Origin: Chitinivorax tropicus
GTDB taxonomy: Bacteria; Pseudomonadota; Gammaproteobacteria; Burkholderiales; SCOH01
DNA: 64,000 nucleotides
Reading direction: 5' to 3'
Assembly (NCBI RefSeq): GCF_014202905.1
Contig: NZ_JACHHY010000005.1
Location: 1 to 64,000, forward strand
Shown here piece after piece: positions 27,530 through 36,672 of the stretch. The notes below the pieces were generated by a model. It saw only the letters and a list, made by a program, of their open reading frames with translations. It did not search any database and was not told where the DNA came from. Position numbers and translations under genes: made by a program. The first letter of the stretch is position 1. Every line of letters starts with the position of its first letter.

Positions 27530-28756
27530 CTAGAGATTTTGAAATGGGCCGCTGATCTCATAGGTGATGCCGCCCGCTGGGGTGGCTTCTTGTGAGCTGA
27601 AATACAGCCGGGTTCCGTCAGGGCTGAAGGCTGGGCCGGTGATTTCCGAGCTGTCCTGATTGACGACCTGGAGAAGAGGGGCGACGCGCCGGTCGGGCGC
27701 GATGACGACGATTTGCATGTCGCCGCCGTCCTCTGCCACCAGTACGTCGCCACGCCTGGATACCACGACGTTGTCAACACCGGTCAGGATGGGGTTGGGG
27801 GCAGTGGCTTCGTCGTAGATGATGTCGAGTTTGTTGCTGCCAGTGGTCAAGGCCCACACGCGGTTATCGCCTTTGGTGGTGAAATAGATGACGCCATTGT
27901 GGAACCAGATGCCTTCGCCACCATTGAAGGCGCTGCTGGCAGGGACTTGCCGCCGGGTGCGGATGTCGTTGCCGCCCGGGTTGGGCTGGGGGACGGGTAG
28001 CCATTCCAGTTGGTAGGGTGCGGCGTTGCCGATCCGTTTGGCCACTTCCAGTGTGCCGTTGGTCAGGTTGCCAGGTGTGGCGGGGCGGAAGCGGTAGAGG
28101 CGCCCATCGGTTTTGTCCTCGGTCAAATAAAGGTAGCCGGTACGGGTATCGACGGCGACGGCTTCGTGGTCGAACCAGCCGAGTGCATTTCTGACGATGG
28201 GGGCTCTGGTGCCGTATGGGTCGCATTCGATGACGCGTCCCCGATCCGTTTCTTCGCAGGTCAGCCAGGTCCCCCAAGGGGTGGGGCCGCCTGCGCAGTT
28301 ACGTGTGGTGTTGGTGCAGATGCTGTAGGCGCTGATGATATTGCCTCTGCGGTCAAACCGGATGGCACCGACTCCCCCTTTGTTATCTTTGACTTCTGCA
28401 TTGGACACGTAGATCCAGCCACCATCATGGGTGGCAAAGGTGGCGCCACCATCTGGCTCTAGGTGCCAGATATATCCACTACCGGCAACGCGGCTACCAC
28501 TACGGGCAACGACACGTGAGGTGAATCCTGCGGGAAGACGTATGCCATCGCTGTTTGGCGGTTGTAGCGGGCCGAGTCGGCCTGTGGCCATGATGGGCTT
28601 CAAGCCTTCGTCACCACGTGGGTTGGCGGGCACTGCAAACAGGTTGTTGGCCAGCGCGGCCTTGCCGCCCAGGGCTAGCAGGCCACTGGCCAGCAGGCTG
28701 GTGCGCAGCCATTGACGGCGGTTGGGTGCCTCGGGCGGGGGCGTGTCATTTGTCAT
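27530..28756 (-). CDS. PhoX-like (DUF839) protein with Tat signal
   Basis: The 408-residue protein starts with a twin-arginine signal (N-R-R-Q-W-L-R-T-S-L-L-A-S-G, Arg13-Arg14, cleavage near A-L-A at about 36). The rest matches DUF839/PhoX beta-propeller proteins: H-L-E-P-D-G-G-A-T, G-A-I-R-F-D, T-P-W-G-T-W-L-T-C-E-E-T, L-G-W-F-D-H-E-A-V-A-V-D, Y-L-T-E-D-K, and E-G-I-W-F near the end. PhoX enzymes are calcium- and iron-dependent periplasmic alkaline phosphatases; many DUF839 proteins are uncharacterised. It is shorter than typical PhoX (about 600 residues), so phosphatase activity is only a possibility. ATG 28756 is chosen over 28795. Confidence 0.82.
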   Translation of the reverse strand: MTNDTPPPEAPNRRQWLRTSLLASGLLALGGKAALANNLFAVPANPRGDEGLKPIMATGRLGPLQPPNSDGIRLPAGFTSRVVARSGSRVAGSGYIWHLEPDGGATFATHDGGWIYVSNAEVKDNKGGVGAIRFDRRGNIISAYSICTNTTRNCAGGPTPWGTWLTCEETDRGRVIECDPYGTRAPIVRNALGWFDHEAVAVDTRTGYLYLTEDKTDGRLYRFRPATPGNLTNGTLEVAKRIGNAAPYQLEWLPVPQPNPGGNDIRTRRQVPASSAFNGGEGIWFHNGVIYFTTKGDNRVWALTTGSNKLDIIYDEATAPNPILTGVDNVVVSRRGDVLVAEDGGDMQIVVIAPDRRVAPLLQVVNQDSSEITGPAFSPDGTRLYFSSQEATPAGGITYEISGPFQNL

Positions 28757-28878
28757 GATTTCACTCTGTGGGTTGGCGATGGTTATGGAACCCATCCATC
28801 ATCGACGTGGAGGGCTGGATGTGATCAAGCGGTATCACGTCGAGCGGCTGGTTGCTGCATGGGTGGAAGGTGCGCCAG

Positions 28879-29982
28879 TCAACTCAGCAGGTATGCCACT
28901 TTGCCTGCCAGAATCAAGCGCTGGTCGTCAAATGCCAACAAGCCGTCGCCGCGCTCGGTGACTGTAGGGCATTCCAGTGTGATGGTCAGCTCAATGCGGC
29001 TGCCTGGCAAGGCGGACTGCCACTCAGGTGGCAGATCGAGTGTGCCTTCCACCAGGTTGTTGCCTATGCAGACCGACAGCCGGTCTCCGCTGATCACGCC
29101 CAGCCCATCGCCGCCTTCTTCGGGTAAGGGCAGATAGACATCTGCGATCAGACGATTACAACAACTGAGGTTGCCTAGCTGTGACAGCACTTGCCCTGGG
29201 TAGACATCGGTCAGGTTCAGGCCGCTCAGAAAGACCGTGGCCTGATCGCCAGCCTGGCCTTCCGCCAGCACCTTGTCGAAGCTGCCAACCGCTGTGCAGA
29301 ATGCCTGTTGCACCCCTCGGCTGCCGATCAGCTCGACAATGTGGCCTTCTGAAATCGCCCCACGGCAGATGCAGCCGGATACTGTGACATGGTTACTGCC
29401 TGAGGCAATGTGCTGTATCGGCATGGCCAATGTGCCATTCAGGTCCCGCTCGGGCAGGGGGAGTTGGTCGCAGGCGTCCAGCACGGCGCACAAGGCGGTA
29501 AATGAATCGTCGTACAGGTGGATGAAAGGTACCTGACCGGCTGGGTGGTGATAAGTGTCCAGCTGTGCTTTCAACGCACCTTCCAGCAAATCGTCATGCA
29601 TGGCATCAGCCTTACCGGGTGCGTGCTGGATGACCATGACCAAATGGGTCACCCCCATATGGTGTGCCATCAGCAATGCTGCGTAGCTGTGCTCAGGTGG
29701 GGTGTCTGCGGCAATCAGCACAATGGCGGCATCCACGCCGCTCATCTGGCAAGCCTGGTTGGGCAAGGTGCCTGGGTTGCAGCTCAACGCGAAATGGCGG
29801 GTGGGGGTTTCCAGCTCCTCCAGCGCGGGCCAGCCATAGCGCCGTTGTGTGGGGCCTTCGTGTGGCATGTATCGTCGGGCTGCGCCGCATAACCTGCGTT
29901 GGAATTGTTGTCGGTCTGCCTCTTGCAGGCCGAGCAAGGCGAGATTCAGATGGGGTTTGTGGCGAGAGAACGCTTGGGTCAT
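28879..29982 (-). CDS. EF-Tu-like protein lacking GTPase motifs
   Basis: The 367-residue protein aligns by eye with EF-Tu over its whole length. The N-terminus F-S-R-H-K-P-H-L-N-L matches F-E-R-T-K-P-H-V-N-V; T-P-T-R-H-F-A (59-65) matches T-P-T-R-H-Y-A; M-S-G-V-D-A-A-I-V-L-I-A-A-D (80-93) matches the M-D-G-A-I-L-V-V-A-A-T-D strand. Domains 2 and 3 are preserved (about 180-270 and 275-367; A-E-G-Q-A-G-D, Y-P-G-Q-V-L, L-P-G-S-R-I-E-L). The nucleotide motifs are gone: the P-loop G-H-V-D-H-G-K-T is replaced by G-L-Q-E-A-D-R-Q (18-25), D-C-P-G-H by S-C-N-P-G-T, and N-K-C-D by Q-H-A-P-G. It should not bind GTP like EF-Tu. AAAGGA precedes ATG 29982. Function unknown; a binding or regulatory role is a guess. 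Confidence 0.85.
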   Translation of the reverse strand: MTQAFSRHKPHLNLALLGLQEADRQQFQRRLCGAARRYMPHEGPTQRRYGWPALEELETPTRHFALSCNPGTLPNQACQMSGVDAAIVLIAADTPPEHSYAALLMAHHMGVTHLVMVIQHAPGKADAMHDDLLEGALKAQLDTYHHPAGQVPFIHLYDDSFTALCAVLDACDQLPLPERDLNGTLAMPIQHIASGSNHVTVSGCICRGAISEGHIVELIGSRGVQQAFCTAVGSFDKVLAEGQAGDQATVFLSGLNLTDVYPGQVLSQLGNLSCCNRLIADVYLPLPEEGGDGLGVISGDRLSVCIGNNLVEGTLDLPPEWQSALPGSRIELTITLECPTVTERGDGLLAFDDQRLILAGKVAYLLS

Positions 29983-30304
29983 GCCGAATCCTTTCTTTGC
30001 GACAGCGGTTTTTACAGTGTTGCAATTCGGTTAACGGCTTGGCTCGGTGTTGGGTGCATCGGCTGATCGGCATGCAGACCAGGAGCCACGGTTACAGCGG
30101 TGAAAAACAACTGGAGATGTGCTTATCGAGCGCGGGAAAATCTTAGCAAATGCACTTGTATCTTTCCTAATGCGCATGCCGAAAACTGTAGCAGGCCAGC
30201 TCTTTCAACTAGGGTTGTCGGCCTGGGCCAGACAGATATCTGCCCGATATGGTGCATATAAAACAAAACCCCGCCTGGGCGGGGTTGTGTGGGTGGTGGG
30301 ATGA
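29983..30304. other. Region between htpG and the EF-Tu-like gene
   Basis: About 320 bp holding the htpG terminator and the unmapped promoter of the EF-Tu-like gene. AAAGGA (about 29989-29994, minus strand) is its ribosome-binding site. No gene seen. Confidence 0.4.
30259..30287 (-). terminator. Terminator after htpG
   Basis: On the minus strand AACCCCGCC-CA-GGCGGGGTT followed by TTGTTTT, about 20 bp after the htpG stop. Confidence 0.88.
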
Positions 30305-32209
30305 TCAGGCTGACAGCGCCATCATCAAACCATTCAGGCGCTTGACGAAGGTGGCTGGGTCTTCCAGCTGTCCGCCTTCGGCCAGCTGTGCTTGATCCAG
30401 CAAAATATGGCTCCAGTCGCCAAAATGCTCGCCATCCAGATTGCTGTGCAACTTTTGCACGATCATGTGGCTGGGGTTGATCTCCAGGATCGGCTTGCTG
30501 GCATCGACTTTCTGGCCGGCTTGCTTCAACAGGCGCTCCAGGTGGCCACTCATGGCATGCTCTTCGACGACGATGCACGAAGCAGACTCGGTCAGGCGGT
30601 GGGTGATGCGCACCTCTTTCACACGCTCCCCCAGCACTTCCTTGATTTTGTCGGTCAGCGCCTTGTAGTCGTCAGCAGCTTTCTTCTGCTCTTCCTTCTC
30701 GGCTTCGTCTTCCAGCTTGCCCAGATCGAGATCGCCCTTGGCTACCGAAACCAGCTGCTTACCTGCGTACTCGAACAGATTGGAGGTCAGCCATTCATCG
30801 ACACGATCCGCCAGCAACAACACCTCCACACCCTTTTTGCGGAAGACTTCCAGATGTGGGCTGTTTTTCGCGGCGGCAAAGCTGTCGGCGGTGATGAAAT
30901 AGATCTTGTCCTGGCCTTCCTTCATACGGCCAATGTACTCATCCAGGCTGACGACCTGAGCGTCGGTATCAGCCTGGGTCGAGGCAAAGCGGCACAGCTT
31001 GGCGATCTTCTCTTTGTTGGCATGGTCTTCACCCACGCCTTCCTTGAAGACCTGGCCGAATTCCTGCCAGAAGGTTGCAAACTTGTCGGCTTCGTTTTCC
31101 GCCATCTGGCCTAGCAGATCCAACACCTTTTTGGTGCAACCGGCGCGGATGCCGTCGATGTCCTTGGAGTGCTGCAGGATCTCTCGGGACACGTTCAGCG
31201 GCAGGTCGCTGGAATCGATCACCCCACGCACGAAGCGCAGGTAATGCGGCAACAGCTTGTCAGCATCTTCCATGATGAAGACGCGACGTACATACAATTT
31301 CACACCGTGGCGGCGCTCACGATCCCACATGTCGAAGGGGGCACGTTTCGGGATATACAGCAGCTCGGTGTATTCCTGGCGGCCTTCGACACGGGCATGG
31401 CTCCAGGCCAACGGCTCGTCATAGTCGTGCGCAACGTGCTTGTAGAATTCCTTGTATTGTTCTTCGCTGATGTCGTTCTTTGAGCGTGTCCACAACGCAG
31501 AGGCTTGGTTGACCGTCTCATCGCCCTCTGCCGGGGTGATGTTGCCATCCTTGTCATAGCCAGGTGATTTGACCATGACGATCGGCAAGGTGATGTGGTC
31601 GGAATACTTACGCAGAATGCTTTTCAGGCGCCAGTCATTGGCGAATTCCGCGTCTTCTTCACGCAGGTGCAGCACGACTTGTGTGCCCCGTGTGGCTTTA
31701 TCGACATTTTCCAGCGTGAATTCACCTTCGCCGCCGGACTCCCACTTCACGCCATGCTCTGCCGACAAACCTGCGCGGCGGGTGGTCAGGGTCACGCGGT
31801 CGGCCACGATGAAGGCGGAATAGAAGCCCACGCCGAACTGGCCGATCAGGTTGGCATCCTTCTTCGAATCACCAGTCAGGTTGTCGAAAAAGGCGCGGGT
31901 GCCAGAGCGCGCGATGGTACCGATGTTTTCGATGACTTCCTGACGGCTCATACCGATGCCGTTGTCGGTGATGGTGACAGTGCGGGCGTCCTTGTCGAAA
32001 TCCACACGGATCTTCAACTCGGAATCGCTCTCGAACAGCGCCGGGTCGGACATGGCTTCGAAGCGCAGCTTGTCGCAGGCGTCAGAAGCGTTCGATACCA
32101 GCTCGCGCAGGAAGATCTCCTTGTTTGAATACAAGGAATGGATCATCAGCTGCAACAGTTGTTTGACTTCGGCCTGAAAGCCCAGGGTTTCTTTATTCGC
32201 AGTAGTCAT
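30305..32209 (-). CDS. htpG: HSP90-family chaperone HtpG
   Basis: HtpG is the bacterial Hsp90, a dimeric ATP-driven chaperone in the cytoplasm. The 634-residue protein has the GHKL ATPase motifs [16 protein letters not shown] (about 30-45), D-N-G-I-G-M-S and G-Q-F-G-V-G-F-Y-S. The middle domain (Y-I-P-K-R-A-P-F-D) and C-terminal dimer domain follow. Length is normal. A sigma-32-like promoter lies 50-75 bp before ATG 32209. Confidence 0.98.
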   Translation of the reverse strand: MTTANKETLGFQAEVKQLLQLMIHSLYSNKEIFLRELVSNASDACDKLRFEAMSDPALFESDSELKIRVDFDKDARTVTITDNGIGMSRQEVIENIGTIARSGTRAFFDNLTGDSKKDANLIGQFGVGFYSAFIVADRVTLTTRRAGLSAEHGVKWESGGEGEFTLENVDKATRGTQVVLHLREEDAEFANDWRLKSILRKYSDHITLPIVMVKSPGYDKDGNITPAEGDETVNQASALWTRSKNDISEEQYKEFYKHVAHDYDEPLAWSHARVEGRQEYTELLYIPKRAPFDMWDRERRHGVKLYVRRVFIMEDADKLLPHYLRFVRGVIDSSDLPLNVSREILQHSKDIDGIRAGCTKKVLDLLGQMAENEADKFATFWQEFGQVFKEGVGEDHANKEKIAKLCRFASTQADTDAQVVSLDEYIGRMKEGQDKIYFITADSFAAAKNSPHLEVFRKKGVEVLLLADRVDEWLTSNLFEYAGKQLVSVAKGDLDLGKLEDEAEKEEQKKAADDYKALTDKIKEVLGERVKEVRITHRLTESASCIVVEEHAMSGHLERLLKQAGQKVDASKPILEINPSHMIVQKLHSNLDGEHFGDWSHILLDQAQLAEGGQLEDPATFVKRLNGLMMALSA

Positions 32210-32257
32210 GGTTTTCGATCACTCTGTGAATGGATGTTGGTTGAAGGAATGGATGCA

Positions 32258-32285
32258 AAGTGGGGGTGTCTACAGGGAATTCAAG
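32258..32285 (-). promoter_or_regulatory. Sigma-32-like heat-shock promoter for htpG
   Basis: On the minus strand CTTGAA (32280-32285), 14 bp, then CCCCACTT (32258-32265), close to the sigma-32 consensus CTTGAA-N11-16-CCCCATnT. htpG is a classic sigma-32 gene. Confidence 0.7.
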
Positions 32286-32643
32286 AGGGGTGAGTGCACA
32301 AGATCAGGAAATGATGGTGCTGACCAAGTCAATTTTCTTGATTCCTATGGACAATAGTTGGTATTTCGGGCTGGACATCCGGGCCTCCTCACTATGGCGG
32401 TGATGTTGTCGCTCCTGATTGGGAGGTGTGCTGGCAGCGGTAACGCTCTGGCTGTTCGGTGCGGCGGCGGTCTTGCTGGACATCAGCATCTCAATCGGCT
32501 ATGAGCAATTCATCCCTTGCTGGCTTGCGGGAGCGGTGTGGATGCTACATGGCTGATACGGCATTGGGTCAGACGTATCTGCGGGCGTCATTGGGCACGG
32601 GGCCTGGCACCGGCTTGGCGAGCACAGGCAACCTTTTGCCGGA
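32286..32643. other. Intergenic region between htpG promoter and the response regulator
   Basis: About 360 bp with short open frames on both strands but none resembling a known protein. No RNA gene or strong hairpin with a T-run is seen. Confidence 0.35.
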
Positions 32644-33321
32644 TCAAGCCTTGAGCGCAGGTAGATTGAAACGATACCCCGCGCCATACACCGACTCGAT
32701 GTAGTCGTGGTCTGGCCAGCGCTCAGCCAGCTTGCGGCGCAGCTTCTTGACATGGCTGTCGATGGTGCGATCGGCTACGACACGTTGGTCGGGGTAGATG
32801 CGATCCATCAATGCATCGCGTGAGAAGATGCGGCCTGGCGTTTGGGCGAGCAGTTGCAGCAATTTGTATTCGATGACGGTCAGGTCGAGTGCTTCTCCAT
32901 GCAGGGTGGCCTGCAATCGATCGTCGGCAAATTGCACTGGGCTGGGGCTTGGCTGGCCTGGCATGCGGCGGCGTAGCACCGCTTTGACGCGGGCGGTGGC
33001 CTCTCGCAGGCTGTAGGGTTTGCAGATGTAGTCGTCGGCACCCAGCTCCAGCCCCAGCAGGCGGTCGATTTCGTCTACCCGCGCGGTGGTCATCAGAATC
33101 GGTACGTCGCTGGATTGGCGGATGGTTCGGCAAAGGGTCATCCCGTCCACGTTTGGCAGCATCACATCCAGCAGGATCGCGTCTGGCTGGTGCGCCTTGA
33201 CCCAGGATAGCACTGCTGCGCCATCATGCAGGCAGGTAGGCTCGAAGCCTGCCTCTCGTAGAAAGTCAGCCATCAGGCCTGCGAGCCGTACTTCGTCTTC
33301 GACAATCAAGACTTTTGCCAT
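32644..33321 (-). CDS. baeR: OmpR-family response regulator, BaeR-like
   Basis: The 225-residue protein has a receiver domain (acidic E8-D9-E10, phospho-acceptor D52 in L-L-D-V-M-L-P, Lys101 in C-K-P-Y) and a C-terminal winged HTH (about 130-223; D-R-T-I-D-S-H-V-K-K-L-R-R-K-L, Y-G-A-G-Y-R-F). The N-terminus K-V-L-I-V-E-D-E-V and the insert-rich receiver-linker resemble E. coli BaeR, which controls envelope-stress efflux genes. It overlaps the downstream kinase gene by 16 bp. Domain call is firm; the BaeR name is a similarity inference. Confidence 0.85.
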   Translation of the reverse strand: MAKVLIVEDEVRLAGLMADFLREAGFEPTCLHDGAAVLSWVKAHQPDAILLDVMLPNVDGMTLCRTIRQSSDVPILMTTARVDEIDRLLGLELGADDYICKPYSLREATARVKAVLRRRMPGQPSPSPVQFADDRLQATLHGEALDLTVIEYKLLQLLAQTPGRIFSRDALMDRIYPDQRVVADRTIDSHVKKLRRKLAERWPDHDYIESVYGAGYRFNLPALKA

Positions 33322-34736
33322 GTCAGTGTCCTTTCGTCCGGTAGATCGATGATCAGCCGTAAGCCGCCCAACGGGCTGTGTTCTGCACGAATCCGGCCAT
33401 CGTGGCCGTGTACGATATTGGCCACGATAGCCAGACCGAGCCCGCTGCCGCCCTTGGCGCGATCGCGGCTGGCCTCGACACGGAAGAAGCGCTCGAACAG
33501 GTGGGGGAGGGCCTCCTCTGGCACACCAGGGGCGCTGTCTTGCCAGGTCAATTGAAAACCATCACTGGTGGCGCGTAATCGGATGTCGAGCTGACCGCCC
33601 GCATCCGTGTAGCGGATGCTGTTCTCGATCAGGTTGGTGACCAGCCTGGCCAGTTTGCTGCCATCCCCTTCGATCATGGCGTGATCGGGCAGGTCGGCCC
33701 GTAATTGCAATTGTGATCGGTGCAGGCGGGCGGCATGGTTATCCAGCTCGTCTTGAATCAATTCACCCAGGTTCACGGGTGCCATTTTGTAGCGCAGGCT
33801 GGCGCGGTCGCTCATCAACAGTGCCTGCAGGTCGTCCGCCAGATGTGCAAGGTGGCGCACCTGTGCCGACAGCTCACGATTGGTGTCATCGTTGTAGCTG
33901 CGGATACGGTCCCGCAGAGCCTCAAGCTCGCCCTGCAGAACCGCCAGTGGGGTGCGCAGCTCGTGTGCCAGATCGGTCAGCCATTGGCGCTGGCTGGTGC
34001 TGTGCTCGTCCAGGGCGATGGCCAACCGGTTCAGCTGGCTCGCCAGGCGCCCCAATTCGTCGGTGGATTTGACGGGTAGGCGTGGGCTGTAATCAAGTGC
34101 CGTCAGTTGTTCCACCACTTTGCTGATGCGGTGGATGGGGCGTAGCAACAGCCCTGCGAGCGGCCAAGCGAAGGCCACTGAGCCAATGGCCATGATGATC
34201 AACGCCGCCAGCATGATATTGCGCTGTCTGGCCAGATATTGCTGGGTCATGCCATCTGGGGGTGGTTTGCCGGGCAAGCGCCCGAGATAGCCGAATATCT
34301 GTTGTTGTCGATTGCGTAGCGGTGTCAGCTCCATCTGGTGGAGTGCCAGATGAGGGCCTGCCGTGATGATCTTGTCTGCATTCAACAATACCAGTGGGAA
34401 CAGTGGGCGGGGTGGCATGGCCGGGCCGGGTTGATCAGGGCGGCGTGGCGGTTGGGGAAAGACCAGACGGATTGCTTCGCCCCAGGCTTTGGGGTCGTCA
34501 TGCAGGTGTTGTCCCTGCCCTGGGGCGCCATATCGGGCTTCCAGGGCTTGGCGCATGGATTGGATCATCTCCCGTTCGGTGTGATCCATCTGGGCGAGCA
34601 CCCCTTGTTCCAGGCTGACGCTCAACATCAGATACATCACCCCGACCAGCAAGATGCCGAAGCCAGCCAGAGCCAAGGCCAATTTGGCTTTTAACGTGAA
34701 TGCCATATGCCGACGCAGACGGAAAAAAAGCGGCAT
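33306..34736 (-). CDS. baeS: Sensor histidine kinase, BaeS-like
   Basis: From ATG 34736 the protein has 476 residues: a membrane segment near 19-38, a periplasmic sensor of about 120 residues rich in proline (P-R-R-P-D-Q-P-G-P), a second membrane segment, HAMP, the phospho-histidine box L-T-D-L-A-H-E-L-R-T-P-L-A-V-L and the ATPase boxes N-L-I-E-N-S-I-R-Y-T and G-G-S-G-L-G-L-A-I-V. It pairs with the overlapping regulator. Alternative starts 34754 and 34706 are possible; the frame continues to 34925 without family support. Signal unknown; envelope stress is suggested by family. Confidence 0.85.
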   Translation of the reverse strand: MPLFFRLRRHMAFTLKAKLALALAGFGILLVGVMYLMLSVSLEQGVLAQMDHTEREMIQSMRQALEARYGAPGQGQHLHDDPKAWGEAIRLVFPQPPRRPDQPGPAMPPRPLFPLVLLNADKIITAGPHLALHQMELTPLRNRQQQIFGYLGRLPGKPPPDGMTQQYLARQRNIMLAALIIMAIGSVAFAWPLAGLLLRPIHRISKVVEQLTALDYSPRLPVKSTDELGRLASQLNRLAIALDEHSTSQRQWLTDLAHELRTPLAVLQGELEALRDRIRSYNDDTNRELSAQVRHLAHLADDLQALLMSDRASLRYKMAPVNLGELIQDELDNHAARLHRSQLQLRADLPDHAMIEGDGSKLARLVTNLIENSIRYTDAGGQLDIRLRATSDGFQLTWQDSAPGVPEEALPHLFERFFRVEASRDRAKGGSGLGLAIVANIVHGHDGRIRAEHSPLGGLRLIIDLPDERTLTWQKS

Positions 34737-34993
34737 TGTAGGTTCGCTTGGCATGGTTTCAAAGTGCCATCTGGCGGGCTGTTTCAGCAAACGCCAACGA
34801 CAGATCGACCCAACACGTGCTTCGGCGCGGGCTGAGGCCGTATCGATGGAACCTGTGCGCTCGTCCATTGCAAGCCTCGGCAGTGTCCGGGGTGGGCTGC
34901 GGTCGTCCAGGGGCGGCTGGGCCATTGACTTCGGTGGATTCAGGGGGGCGGGGTCGAGCCGATGCTTGATCCCGCCAGCTCATCGGGTGGGGC

Positions 34994-36058
34994 TCAGTTG
35001 TCTTCGCCATCCCACCAGCCGGTTGTCCAGCTGCCGCGTGGGCCGGTGCCGACTTTGTAATCATTGAGCAGCTTGGTGTACTTCATGATCGCCTGCCCGA
35101 CAGCTTCCATATGGTCATCATTGACATGGGGAATATTGCGTGATGGCATCTTCACATTGGTGTTGTCCATATTGAGCAGGCCCCAGCGACCGGTGTAATT
35201 GGTGATCGGGTGGTCGTTCAGCAGTTGGACGACATTTTGGGTGTCCCAGCTGATGCCGCCATCGTCGGTGACATCCACCACTTTCAATTCGCGTAGCCCA
35301 GCCGGGGTGACACCGCTGCTCGCCCAGCTCCAGTCAGAGTCGATCACTGTGGCATAGCTGAAGATATCTGAGCTGGGGTGGGTGCCGTGCGCATTCTGGG
35401 CGATATAGATCTTCGGACGGTTGCCATTCCAGCTGATGTCTTTGGGTGCATGGCGCGACTGCTTGCCGTGGGCATTGGTATAGACATCGGTCACCTCGCC
35501 GGTTTTGGCATTGATACGGACGCTGGCGTGTTCCCAGTCGCCTTCGTGGCGGCCAAAGTTGCACCAGGCGAAGTTGGTCTTGGTTGAGCTGTCCCAGACC
35601 CATTTATAGGTGAACGCACGGAACATCTCGCAGTCGTTGTAGGCGAACAGCATCGTGTACTGTACCTCGCGATAGTCGGTGCCGTTCTTGTTGTAGCGGA
35701 CGACGTGCGCATATAGCGGGGCTTGGGCGCTATAGGACACGTTGCGGGCATTGTCGTCGAGATCGAGGTAGTCGTCGCTGTTGGTGGCGAGGTGAGCAAA
35801 CTGATCAGGCGATTGCGGGTAGGATCTGAGAATATTGCCATTTTTGTCCTTCAGGACGGAATGCTTATAGAAGTACTCAATGCTGGTCGGAAAGTGTTTT
35901 TCTTCCGGGTGGAACTGCATGATGGGCGCCAGCTGCTTGGCCAGTTGCACATCGCTGAGATTCGGATCGACCTTGGCGGCCTGGCCCAGGCTTGGCAATA
36001 CCATCAGGGCGGCCAGGGTTGTCATGCGAAGAGGGGTGTGCTTGGCTGTGAAGTCCAT
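34994..36058 (-). CDS. Exported Vps62/DUF946-related protein
   Basis: The 354-residue protein begins with a Sec signal (about 1-27, ending S-L-G-Q-A-A). The rest resembles the Vps62/DUF946 family known from fungi and plants: Q-F-H-P-E-E-K-H-F-P-T-S-I-E-Y-F-Y, N-F-G-R-H-E-G-D-W-E-H-A-S-V, N-A-H-G-T-H-P-S-S and a tryptophan-rich tail. The histidine- and aspartate-rich motifs suggest metal binding or hydrolysis, but no activity is established that I know of. ATG 36058 is chosen as the start of the signal; the ribosome-binding site is weak. It lies downstream of an operon terminator, so is probably separate. Confidence 0.7.
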   Translation of the reverse strand: MDFTAKHTPLRMTTLAALMVLPSLGQAAKVDPNLSDVQLAKQLAPIMQFHPEEKHFPTSIEYFYKHSVLKDKNGNILRSYPQSPDQFAHLATNSDDYLDLDDNARNVSYSAQAPLYAHVVRYNKNGTDYREVQYTMLFAYNDCEMFRAFTYKWVWDSSTKTNFAWCNFGRHEGDWEHASVRINAKTGEVTDVYTNAHGKQSRHAPKDISWNGNRPKIYIAQNAHGTHPSSDIFSYATVIDSDWSWASSGVTPAGLRELKVVDVTDDGGISWDTQNVVQLLNDHPITNYTGRWGLLNMDNTNVKMPSRNIPHVNDDHMEAVGQAIMKYTKLLNDYKVGTGPRGSWTTGWWDGEDN

Positions 36059-36180
36059 ATTGTTTGTCTCGTTCTCGATAAGATGATTGAGCCTGCGCTG
36101 TCTGACAGGTTGAGAGCGAGTGTAGTGGCGATGTTTGCAACAATTTGGCAGCAAAATGACAAACATTGTGCAATGGTGCA

Positions 36181-36222
36181 AAAAACAAGGCCGGCACTGT
36201 CTGGTTGACAGGGTGCCGGCCT
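36181..36222 (-). terminator. Terminator of the chemoreceptor-porin-binding protein operon
   Basis: On the minus strand AGGCCGGCAC, 15-base loop, GTGCCGGCCT, then TTGTTTTTTG. It starts 18 bp past the stop at 36240. Confidence 0.9.
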
Positions 36223-36239
36223 GTGGGCGAGCAACAGGG

Positions 36240-36659
36240 CTATTGCGACAGCACCACCTTCACGCTGCTGTCCACCGCTCCTTTATCGATATATCCGATC
36301 ATGTTGGGGTTGTCGGCAATCAACTTTTTCACTGCGCCGTCATTGCCGATTTCCTTTGGTGGCTGGCCCTTGCCTGAAAAGATCAGCTTGGACCAATAGG
36401 CTTTGACCTGGGCTGCAGATTTGCCGGTCACCTTGGTGTAGAACTCCTCACGCGGCCCAGCCCCTTCTGATTGATCGACAGGCACCGCCTGGCCGCCACC
36501 GGGAAAGCTGTTCGATTTGCCAAGGAAAATCTGCGACACCTGATCGGCTGTCAAATTGCCAGCACTGCTTTTGGCGCTGACGATCACGGCGATGTCGGCC
36601 TTGGCCAGGGGGGCCAGTAGCAGCATGATGAGGGTGGCACGGACTAATGGGGTTTTCAT
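36240..36659 (-). CDS. Small PstS-like phosphate-binding-family protein
   Basis: The 139-residue protein has a Sec signal (about 1-21, M-K-T-P-L-V-R-A-T-L-I-M-L-L-L) and one domain resembling part of phosphate-binding proteins of ABC transporters: L-T-A-D-Q-V-S-Q-I-F-L-G-K, then P-V-D-Q-S-E-G-A-G-P-R-E-E-F-Y-T-K-V, and a C-terminal D-N-P-N-M-I-G-Y-I-D-K. Full PstS proteins have about 350 residues, so it is a mini version likely to bind a small anion or to act as a sensor partner. It is 13 bp after a porin gene and downstream of a chemoreceptor, with no permease nearby. Confidence 0.75.
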   Translation of the reverse strand: MKTPLVRATLIMLLLAPLAKADIAVIVSAKSSAGNLTADQVSQIFLGKSNSFPGGGQAVPVDQSEGAGPREEFYTKVTGKSAAQVKAYWSKLIFSGKGQPPKEIGNDGAVKKLIADNPNMIGYIDKGAVDSSVKVVLSQ

Positions 36660-36672
36660 GGGTGTCTCCCTT

